Assembly (NCBI GenBank): GCA_039809345.1
Contig: JBDHUW010000003.1
Span: 1 to 64,000 of the forward strand
Direction of reading: 5' to 3'
DNA length: 64,000 bases
Origin: JBDHUW01 sp039809345
Lineage (GTDB): Bacteria; Patescibacteriota; Gracilibacteria; Absconditabacterales; Absconditicoccaceae
How positions within the stretch are numbered: the stretch's first letter is position 1; each line of letters opens with the position of its first letter. Below, in pieces: positions 55,937-64,000 of the stretch. The notes under the pieces are model-generated. The model did not search any database and was not told the DNA's origin. It saw only the letters and a list, made by a program, of their open reading frames with translations. The position numbers and the translations under genes were made by a program.

Positions 55937-57628
55937 CTATTGTATTTTCGCCCATTCAGTCATGATAAACTCACTCAAAGATTTCATCTTTTCTGGAGAA
56001 AAATCAAACTCTAACCCTCCAGCTTTATATATCTCTGGAATTGGTTTGGTATATCACAGAGAAAGCATTGAAATATAATTTTTCATTGCCTGTTCTGGAT
56101 TTTCAATATATTGTTTTCGCATATTAATCGCTGCGAGCCCACAAATACCATATTCAATATAGTAAAATGGCAAATCAAATATATGAGGTTGAGCCTGCCA
56201 TCTCTTTTTCTGGATATGTTCATATCCAGTATAATCAATCCGTGGCTGATACTCTTGAATGAGACTAGTAAATTTAGCATCTCTTTCCACTATTGTATGT
56301 GTAGGATGTTTATACATTCGATATTGAAAGCTATCAACAATAGATACCCACGACAAGAGTTCAAGTGAGCTAAAAAGCTGTTTCCTTTTCGCTTGTTTAA
56401 GGTGATCCGGACTACGATAAAAACGACTCCAGTAGTTCATGGTGAATAATTCCATACTCATTGATGCAACTTCTGCCACTTCTATAGGATAATCTCTGAA
56501 AAATCAGAGATCAATGTCACTCATATAGAAACTATGCATAGCATGTCATGCCTCATGAACAAAGGTTTCTAGGTCTCTATGTGTTCATGCTGCATTCATG
56601 AAAATAAATGGGTATTGGGTTACCATCATTGGATAATTGTATCATCATGGTGCTTTTCCTGGTCTAGATTCAAGGTCAAAACGTCATGCTTCTTTCATCG
56701 CAATTAGATTATCACCGAAGCTTGGATATACATCGCGCATGACCTCTATTCATTTTTCTAGGAGTTCTGCTCATGTAGAAAAAGGTTGTAGCTGAACTTC
56801 TGAGGGCAAAGGAGCAGATAGATCATATGGTTTGATAGCATCAACTCATAGATCATTTTGCTTCTCTTTAAATAGTTGTTGAATAAGTGGAACAATATGC
56901 TCTTTGACACCCTTGTGAAATGCAAAAACATCATCTTGAGTATAATCAAACCTTCCACGCTCGTCTCGTCTAAATTCTACAAAACTATCATATCCTGCAT
57001 TTTTAGCTATTTGATCTCTGAGAGGGATTGCCTTGCTCATGATATCATCAAATTTTTCTTGATCTTTTAACCTTCTTTCTCGAATCTTTTCATATACTTC
57101 TTTTCTTACCGCCCTATCTGGTGATTCAACAAATCTAGATGCTTGCTGTATAGTCAATATCTTGTCTTCATGCTCGATTGTCATAGCTCACGTGATATCA
57201 TCAAAATCCTTTGTGATTTCAGAAACCTTTACAGATAAAGGAATATTTTCCTCTCTAAACATATCTAACGACTTTCCCACACCTCTGAAAAATATATAAT
57301 ATGCTGAATCCTGTTCTAGAAGCTCTCTATGCGGTAGTCAGACAATCTTTTTATTGATCAGCTCTCATACTGCTTCTAATTTAGGATTAATCTCTTGGAT
57401 AAAATACATATACTTCTTTTCATACTCGCTGTTTGTAGTATCACAAGTTTTATTGACATATCTCCAAGCTACATTTTCTGATATATGAGACGTTAACTGA
57501 TCATAGTCTTTGATCCACAGTTTAGTGTCATCTATACTCGCCACATCGCGTGCTAATAAATCATCATAATACGGTTTTAAATCTTCGTATGTATCAAATC
57601 TGAAGTTTGTGAATGAAAAATCTATCAT
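55937..57628 (-). CDS. pepF: M3 family oligoendopeptidase F
   Basis: 563 residues, the normal length for PepF. The zinc site HEAGHAMHSFYMSD is intact, with the second Gly a UGA, and the downstream Glu region EVASMSMELF is present. N-terminal helical part MIDFSFTNFRFDTYEDLKP, and C-terminal substrate-binding FYYIEYGICGLAAINM, match the M3B group. It degrades peptides in the cytoplasm. uvrB follows 44 bp downstream on the same strand. Confidence 0.95.
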
Positions 57629-57666
57629 ATATTTATGTATTTAAAATGTAAATTTATTAACCGCTC

Positions 57667-58698
57667 TTACCACTTCAATGTCACTATCTTCCTCCCCACC
57701 TTCTGTCCAGCTCTCGTGTACACCTGAGGAACCGTCTCTACTCTAATTCACTTGCTTTCACAGTGCTGGAGTATGTTGGTCACATGCTTGTTGTCTCCAC
57801 TTGTGTGCCATGGGATGCTACATACTATAGTCATATGCTCCCATATAGGCTGTATATTGTTTATCCAGGCTTTGTATAATTTCTCAATTTCACTTGCATA
57901 TTCTGAGATCTCATGTGATTTCGTTTTTGCAGTGACTATGTTTCCAAGCCATCACTCAGTGACTATACAGTCTACATGCTGCAAAAATGGTTTGTGTAAG
58001 CTTTGCATCACATCGTGTGCAAAAAGTGTAATGGGCAGTGTTTGAGCGTATTCTTGTTTCTGCCATCGGCCAAGATTCTGCTTAGCGGGCGTGATATTGA
58101 TATCAGATCATATTACCTTGTATCATAAACTATTGGCAATCATATAGGTAGTACCTAGTCCCATAAACGGATCAAAAACGGTGAGATCATTTGCTTTGTG
58201 AAGAGCATTTTCTCCCAATTTACCGATAGCAATATTGAGCATGATTTGCGTAAGCTTAGCAGGCATCATACCAATTTGCATACTATTGATAGGTTTATCA
58301 AAATCGATACACGAAAAGCGAGCAATATCTTGATATCCCTTAATCTCCAAGACGTTTTCATACTCATCATCTAGCATTATGTACTCTTTCCCCTGCTTTT
58401 TCACTTCTTCATCAGTGTGCATAGGTTCAAAATCTTTGTATCTTTTGCACAATCACTGTTTTTTCAGATATGATCAAAGTCACCTATCAGATACCCCAAT
58501 AAGGTCCTGAGCTACGATGCTTTTCGTCTCAATGACAATCCCCCATTTTACGATTCACGCCATGCGTTGAAAATCTATGCTTTTAGGGTCAGAAAAAATC
58601 GCTACTTGTCAGTAGTGTTTATCGATACTGATGCCCTGTGCAAAAAGCTCTGCACGTGATATATCCAAGTGCTTTCCTAGTATTACGCCGTGTTTCAT
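57667..58698 (-). CDS. TRM11/RlmL-like RNA guanine-N2 methyltransferase
   Basis: 343 residues. The Rossmann SAM loop is LTVFDPFMGLGTTYMIANS, followed by KVIGSDINITPAKQNL; the catalytic N/D-P-P-Y-like site is altered to VTEGWLG, as in the TRM11 branch. The N-terminal part resembles a THUMP-less RNA-binding region with VVDIKGYQDIARF-like strands. Predicted to methylate guanine in tRNA or rRNA; the target is not established. A strong terminator of the ftsZ side precedes it at 58743-58768. Confidence 0.8.
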
Positions 58699-58742
58699 GG
58701 TCTCAGTATAGGTATTCACCCTATTAATTCAATGGAGATAAC

Positions 58743-58768
58743 AAAAAAACTCGCTCCGAAGAACGAGT
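58743..58768 (-). terminator. Rho-independent terminator after ftsZ
   Basis: ACTCGTTC and GAGCGAGT form an 8-bp stem with one G-U around a TTCG tetraloop, then TTTTTTT on the minus strand. Confidence 0.92.
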
Positions 58769-58841
58769 TTAAGGATGAGTTCCCCCGTCGTAGCAGGGTG
58801 CTTTCATCACTTGGCGAGGGGGATGTCGGCTATGTATTATA

Positions 58842-60038
58842 CTATTGCCCTAATTTTTTTCTCAAAAAAGGAGGTGTTTCAAAGTCAACTTGTGCTCTTG
58901 AAGATTGTTCTTCAGATTGTTGATTTTGTGATCAAGATGATTGTTGTACATTGCTATTTACCATGCTTCTAGATACAAAATCTTGGCTTCTTCCAGAATT
59001 GCTGGTTGTAGTACCTCTAGCTCTTCGTCCACCAGTCATATCTCTCAGTGAACCAGCTTTCACCATCATTTCTTGATTTGCATCAGAGAAACCTGTTGCA
59101 ATAATTGTTACCTTCACTTCACCTTGATAGCTTTCATCGTATGTCATTCCCCAAATAATATTTGCATCTGGGTCAGCAATTTCTTCTACAATTCTAGCAG
59201 CATCTTGTACTTCTACTGGAGTAAGATCTTCTCAACCAGTTACGGCAAAGATAATATTCTTAGCACCATCCAGATGTGCATCCAACAATGGATTGTCGAT
59301 TGCTCTTCTTGCAGCTTCTACTGCTCTATTTTCTCCTTCTCCATATCCTATTCCAAGTACTGCTGTCCCTGAATCTTGCATAATGCGCTTAATATCTGCA
59401 AAGTCGATATTGATCAATCCTGGTTTGATGATAAGATCTGTGATACCTTGTACTCCCAATGTAAGAATCTTATCTATCATTGAGAATGCCTGCTTAAATG
59501 TTGTTTTTTTGTCAACTACATTGAAGATTTTGTCATTTGGGATGATAATCAATGTATCAACTGAATTTTTGAGTCTTTCCAATCCTTCAGATGCATTGAT
59601 AAATCTTTGTTTCCCTTCAAAAGAGAAAGGTTTTGTTACTACTGCTACAGTAAGCACGCCCATTTCTTTTGCAATTTGAGCAATAACTGGAGCTGCTCAT
59701 GTACCTGTACCACCTCACATTCATGACGAAATGAACACCATGTCTGCATCCTTGAGGAGAGCTTTGATATTTTCATGATCTTCTTCTGCTGCTTTTCTTC
59801 AAATGTCTGGATTTGCTCCAGCTCACAAACCTTTTGTAAGATTTAAGCCAATGTTTACTTTGCGATCACATAGAGAGTTAGCTAGTTGTTGGGCGTCTGT
59901 ATTTACAGCGATAAATTCTACGCCTTCAATACCGTCACCGATCATGCGGTTTACTGCGTTTACACCTGCTCCTCCTACACCAAGAACTTTAATTCTTGCT
60001 CCAGGAACAAATTCAGGATGAATTTCTGTCAAAATCAT
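58842..60038 (-). CDS. ftsZ: Cell division protein FtsZ
   Basis: 398 residues. N-terminal KVLGVGGAGVNAVNRMI, the tubulin signature MGGGTGTGAAPVIA (near residue 106, with several UGA glycines), VVTKPFSFEGKQR, GLINIDFADIKRIMQ and GYGEGENRAVEAA are present. A Gln/Ser-rich linker leads to the C-terminal peptide QVDFETPPFLRKKLG, which binds FtsA. It polymerises with GTP into the division ring. It lies 77 bp downstream of ftsA, with an intercistronic hairpin. Confidence 0.98.
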
Positions 60039-60079
60039 GAGATACTACTATATAATATAAATGATATATGTATTTTGAT

Positions 60080-60101
60080 GACTAATTTTGTGTAATTAGT
60101 C
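60080..60101. promoter_or_regulatory. Hairpin between ftsA and ftsZ
   Basis: GACTAATT...AATTAGTC, an 8-bp perfect stem with a 6-nt loop, lies between the ftsA stop and the ftsZ ATG. There is no T-run, so it is not a terminator; it may stabilise or pace the message. A TATATTATA-type -10 follows before ftsZ. Confidence 0.4.
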
Positions 60102-60115
60102 TGTATACAACGTTT

Positions 60116-61312
60116 TTAGAATATGTTTTTGATCCACTGTCGAACTTTTTGCCATCCTTGTCATCACATTGAGAATCATCACAGTGATATTCAGCGGAAC
60201 CAGCTCTTTGACCCTTCATAGTATTTGTCAGCTCGTGCATATATTCATATCAATGATACGAGTTGTTGATTTGTAGATAGGTCTCATAGATTGTATATCA
60301 AATCTTTTCATTTGAATGTAGCAAGCTTGAAGATGGATTTTGCTATTTGTTCTACCCCATCTGCTTTTGCTCAACCTCATACCAAGAATACTCATCAAGG
60401 CAATCTGGCGTCTCTTTCTAGTGATGCTAAGTGCTCATCACATAGTCAGAATATTTGTTCATATCTTGCTCCAATAACTTCTTGTAAGAATGATTGATCG
60501 ATAGGCATATTGAGATCTGGTTTATCTGCTTGTTGTGGTTGCCCAAAGCGTCTTTTGATCTCTTCTGCTTCTTTGATATCAACTTGTAGTCACAATGATA
60601 TATCTCTTGTTACATCTTCACCTCAAACAGGCAGGACATAGTAAGATAGTGCAGTCCCCTCTTCATATACAGCCATTGTAGTCTGATTAGCTCCTATATC
60701 TATGAGACATGAACCCAGATCTTTGAGATCAAAGTCTAAGACTACTTCGCTTGTCCCCAAAATAGTTGGAACGATATCTACTACTCTCAGACTTACTTTG
60801 TCAAACACTTCAATGAGATTATTGTAGAAGCTTTTTGGTATCATAAATACATCAGCAACAAGCTCCAATTTTTTCCCAGATAGTCAGAGCGGGTCTTTTT
60901 CTTTTCTAATATCATCGATAACTCGTTGTACTGGTATGATCTTGATGATTTCATAGTTTGCTTGTCCTGAAACATCGCTTACTATTTTTGAAAGATGATT
61001 GATATCGTCATGCGTAATCTTGTCGGTCATCACTCTTTTTGACTCATGCATTCTTGTCACAAGCAATTCAGGATGGGAAATTCAAACAAATACTTGATCC
61101 AAATAATCGTCTCATAATTTCTTATGAAATGATTCGATTACGGCTGACAATGATAGCAAAAAATCGTCGCTGTCCAGAATTTTTCATTTACGCATTCATT
61201 TAGTCTTAATCATCTCTTTTGCAAGAACTACCAATTTGTCATCATCTTTTCAGATAAGTGCTCACTTGATATATCCATTTCATATGTCGAAAATTGCTTT
61301 GAGATCTTGCAT
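60116..61312 (-). CDS. ftsA: Cell division protein FtsA
   Basis: 398 residues. Actin-like fold: MQDLKAIFDIGNGYIKGALI (phosphate 1), LSGKKLELVADVFMIPKSFY (1C-like domain), GSCLIDIGANQTTMAVYEEG (phosphate 2) and VFLVGGGAK-type adenosine motif with UGA glycines. The C-terminal amphipathic helix that binds membrane is QGWQKVRQWIKNIF. It tethers FtsZ to the membrane. The order ftsA-ftsZ is typical. Confidence 0.95.
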
Positions 61313-61390
61313 GTACGCTTAACACTAAATGAAATAAAATCAGATTGATGTATATGTATAGATACGGACAATCATATCAATATTATGTAT

Positions 61391-61421
61391 AAAAATACCG
61401 ATAACCATGGGTTATCAGTAT
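61391..61421 (-). terminator. Rho-independent terminator after the prepilin-like gene
   Basis: ATACTGATAACC and GGTTATCGGTAT form a 12-bp stem with one G-U on the minus strand, then TTTTT. Confidence 0.88.
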
Positions 61422-61454
61422 AGTCATGCATATATAACTGTTGGTTATCTGGGC

Positions 61455-62189
61455 TTATTGGTTCGGTCGAGACCTGCATATCAAATTCTCTTGGTCAGTA
61501 ATCCCACACTTGATTGTTTGTAATATGCCAATTCTTTTGTCTACAAGGATTTTACCTACCTCCATACATTTGACTCATCTACTATGGGTAGAAAACAGGT
61601 GTCCTTCTGCTATTTGAGTAGCATCACATGCTTCTAAGATTATTTGTCCCGTGAGAGCAGAATCTACTCCGGGATCCCAATCTCATATATTTAGCCCATT
61701 TTCATCATAATCCAACACTACTGCAGATAAAGGATCTTCACTCATGCCAGTAAAGTTGAAATCAGATCTGATAAAATACTTTGAACTAGAACATTCGGTT
61801 GGCCTGATAATTCAAGGAGAAGATATAACTCACCAATAAGTAGAATTGTGTGTAAATTGGTAATCGTCTAAATAGATCATACCTCATGTATCTTTTGTAG
61901 CAGTTGTAGAGATTGCAAATTTAGATAGATCATTTTTGGGGAATACCCCGTTTCATATAAGAGTCATGGTATATCATACGATATTGCCAGTTCATATATT
62001 CTTTTTGTATCTTACTGTGTCATTGAATCTTCATACTTCTCCAAATAAGTAATTTATACATGTCTCAGCAAATACAACTTTTTCTTGTCTACTCGTATCG
62101 AAGAAATTCTTGGTCGCAAAAAATAACGTTCCAATAATAATTACAACCAGAAGCAATTCAACTAGTGTAAAGCTCTTTTTTTTAGACAT
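61455..62189 (-). CDS. Type IV prepilin-like protein
   Basis: 244 residues. The N-terminus MSKKKSFTLVELLLVVIIIG has the prepilin pattern: short basic leader, FTLVELL with Glu at +5, then a hydrophobic helix. The residue before Phe is Ser instead of Gly, so cleavage by a prepilin peptidase may be altered or the leader site shifted. The rest is a globular domain with several cysteines (CMEVGKI; CGITDQENLIC). Predicted pilus or secretion pseudopilin. It lies between ftsA and dnaN on the same strand. Confidence 0.85.
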
Positions 62190-62215
62190 ATAGAGTATAA
62201 TCGGATAAAAGATAG

Positions 62216-63358
62216 CTATTTAACCAATGGTCTTACTACATATCTATAAGCATCATCACTTGAATCATACATCACTACTGGTTTATCTGCATTGACTATA
62301 TGTAAGCGTATATCATTTGATGTAATCGCTCTGATGAAATCACTCACATATTTCCCATTCAATCATAGAGTCACATTTTCTCATTGCATTACGGCACTTA
62401 CTGCTGAATGAGCATCTCATTTGTCTGTTTCTCAAGAAAGGACATTGATTGCATCTACAGTACATTGTAGTGAAATATAGTTATTGATATCTCTTGTGAT
62501 GATAGATATTTTTCTAATTGCTTTTTCTAGATTATTTTTATCTACTTGTACTTTTGTTTGAGCGGTTGTTGGAATGATGTTTTCATTGTCATATTCCGGA
62601 AAACTTCATTGAATCAGTAAAGAAGTAGTCGTCAATGATATGCCATTTACATTCATTGAAAAGCTAATGAGATTGTCAGCGAACTTCATTACTACCTCAC
62701 TCCCTCATTGGGCTATGTAATGTTCCAATACTCTTTTCACATCATTACAATTTGTCTTTGGAATGATTAGATCAAAAGTAGGAGTAGATGCAGATACAGG
62801 TATTTTATATTCTGCTAGTCTAAATGAGTCTGTTCAAACAAAAACCATATAGTTTTGGTCATTATAGTTTTTTACTCTTACAAAAATTCACGTAAGTACA
62901 GGTGAAAAGTTCTTTTCAGTAACTGCATATTCTACCTTTGCAATTCATGTAGTTATACTCTTTGCGTCCAATGTAATTTCATTTTCAGAACGAACATCAG
63001 GAATTGCAACATATTCTTGAGCAGGTATTCCTTTCATTGAGAAATCATCATTGATAGTTTTGATACTCAATTTATCTTTTGATTGATCAATAGATAAAAT
63101 TACATGTTCATCATCCAATGCTTTGATGAAGTCCGTAAACATCTTTGCACTTACTGTAAGAGCTCATTCTCACTCTACTGTCGCATCTAATGCGATATTT
63201 ACATATTTTTCCATATCGGTAGCTCTCAACACAATTGAGTCACCACTCCCCTTGATATAAATATTTTCCAAAATAGGAAGTGTAGAATGCTTTGATACAA
63301 ATCTAGAAAGTATATCACATACTTCTTGTAATTGTACGGTTTTTAGTGTTACTTTCAT
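62216..63358 (-). CDS. dnaN: DNA polymerase III sliding clamp, beta subunit
   Basis: 380 residues, three clamp domains of about 125. Recognisable strings: FVSKHSTLPILENIYIKGSG, MKVTLKTVQLQEV, MVFVGTDSFRLAEYKIPV and the C-terminal KPVVMYDSSDDAYRYVVRPL, where other clamps have the MPM(R/K) end. It encircles DNA and holds the polymerase. It lies 26 bp upstream of the prepilin-like gene. Confidence 0.96.
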
Positions 63359-63388
63359 GGAATGTTTTGCCTAACAGAATAAAAGATG

Positions 63389-64000
63389 CTATTTTCAATA
63401 ATTTCTTTCTCATGATACAGAATCGAACCATGCTAATGCTTCATCAAGTTTTTCATTGCTGAATGCTGGATAGTGATCTTTTGCAAAGTATAATTCTGCA
63501 TATCAAATTCGCCAGGACATGAAACCAGATGTCCTATGTGCTACATCTCATTTTGTCCTAATCACCATATCTAATGGATGCAAATCAGCAAAATCTAAGT
63601 ATTTACTAAACTCATCTTCTGTAAGCGTAGCAATTTTTTCAGGTGGAATAGATTTTATTCATCTTATGATTTCGTCTCTCCCTCCGTAATTAAATGCTAA
63701 TACTATCGTCTTATCCGAGTCATCAAGCGTGAACTTTTTCTCTTTTTCGTCTAAAAACTCAAGAACATTTTCAGGCATGTTATTTCTATTGCCTTTTCGG
63801 CGAAAATTGATTTTATGCTTTTCAAGAATCTCATCAAGATCATTTCACAACATAATCAAGGTAGAAAATATGAATGATATTTCCTCTTGTGCTCTGTTGA
63901 GAAGATTCTCTGTACTGAGAAATCGTCAAGTGACTACTTTTACTGGTGTGGTAGAAAAAATATATTCTAACAGCTCAAGTGTCCTTTGTGCTCAAGCAAA
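63389..64000 (-). CDS. uppS: Undecaprenyl (isoprenyl) diphosphate synthase, 3' part
   Basis: The window edge removes the start; 203 residues remain. The C-terminal block DMVIRTKGDVAHRTSGFMSW, then RIGYAELYFAKDHYPAF, corresponds to UppS RT-GE-R-S-x-F-L-x-W-Q-x-YaE-x-x-F. FNYGGRDEII is also diagnostic. The catalytic Asp and DGNGRWA lie beyond the edge. It makes the lipid carrier for cell-wall sugars. RTKGD replaces the usual RTGGE or RTSGE, a slight departure. It precedes dnaN by 30 bp. Confidence 0.92.

Noticed and set aside
63421..63450. tRNA T-arm-like string GAATCGAACC
   Set aside because: It lies inside uppS, and no cloverleaf forms around it.
1..64000. Massive pseudogenisation or a frameshift-rich assembly
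   Set aside because: Breaks are always TGA, never TAA or TAG, and fall on conserved glycines without frame change. That is recoding, not decay.
1..64000. CRISPR array, insertion sequence or transposase
   Set aside because: No regularly spaced repeats and no transposase-like ORF were found in either reading of TGA.

Overview
This window comes from a low-GC bacterium that reads UGA as glycine (genetic code 25). That points to Candidatus Absconditabacteria (SR1) or Gracilibacteria (BD1-5) within the Patescibacteria/CPR. With UGA as a stop, almost every gene breaks into pieces. With UGA as Gly, about 45 intact genes appear, and the UGA codons fall on invariant glycines: the SAM loop of RsmG, the Walker A of the UvrD-type helicase, LSGGQ of the ABC ATPases, GGQ of ArfB, GGGTGTG of FtsZ and the Gly of HEAGH in the M3 peptidase. 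All CDS coordinates below use TAA/TAG as the only stops.

Layout. 1-7.1 kb: a DUF2779 nuclease-like protein, a YgjP-type metallopeptidase, a pirin, a basic RGG-tailed protein, a YkuE-type phosphoesterase, a candidate structured ncRNA and small membrane proteins. 7.1-10.5 kb: tex, tRNA-Thr and a membrane protein. 10.5-16 kb: two paralogous ABC exporters flanking a photolyase-like FAD protein, with a TspO-like membrane protein upstream. 16-18 kb: small membrane or coiled-coil proteins and a membrane-tethered HTH protein. 18-24.2 kb: trpS, an M20 peptidase, an MFS carrier, an M42 peptidase and a large orphan protein. 24.2-24.7 kb: a gene-poor stretch with two terminators and divergent promoters. 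24.7-31.6 kb: rsmG, lemA, a DUF2207 protein, a secreted beta-propeller, arfB and an FeS-type photolyase. 31.7-40.4 kb: groS-groL and pheT-rpoD-ligA. 40.4-44.8 kb: a small FtsL-like protein, a histidine-phosphatase-like protein and a PEP-synthase-like protein with two phosphohistidine domains.

44.9-51.1 kb carries most of the plus-strand genes: a persulfide dioxygenase/rhodanese fusion, a PriA remnant lacking its first helicase lobe, and a UvrD/PcrA helicase. rsmH lies among them on the minus strand. 51.1-64 kb is a minus-strand run: DUF4012, a TPR-like protein, smpB, a UvrB lacking its second helicase lobe, pepF, a TRM11-like methyltransferase, ftsZ, ftsA, a prepilin-like protein, dnaN and the 3' part of uppS.

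Themes: mostly minus-strand, tightly packed genes with short spacers or small overlaps; few Shine-Dalgarno sequences; and a core information-processing and cell-division set mixed with lineage-specific membrane or secreted proteins. The best candidates for something undescribed are the structured RNA at 5.9-6.1 kb, the two reduced helicases, the permuted photolyase, the double-phosphohistidine enzyme, the histone-H1-like N-terminus on sigma-70, and the 24.2-24.7 kb attenuator-like region.
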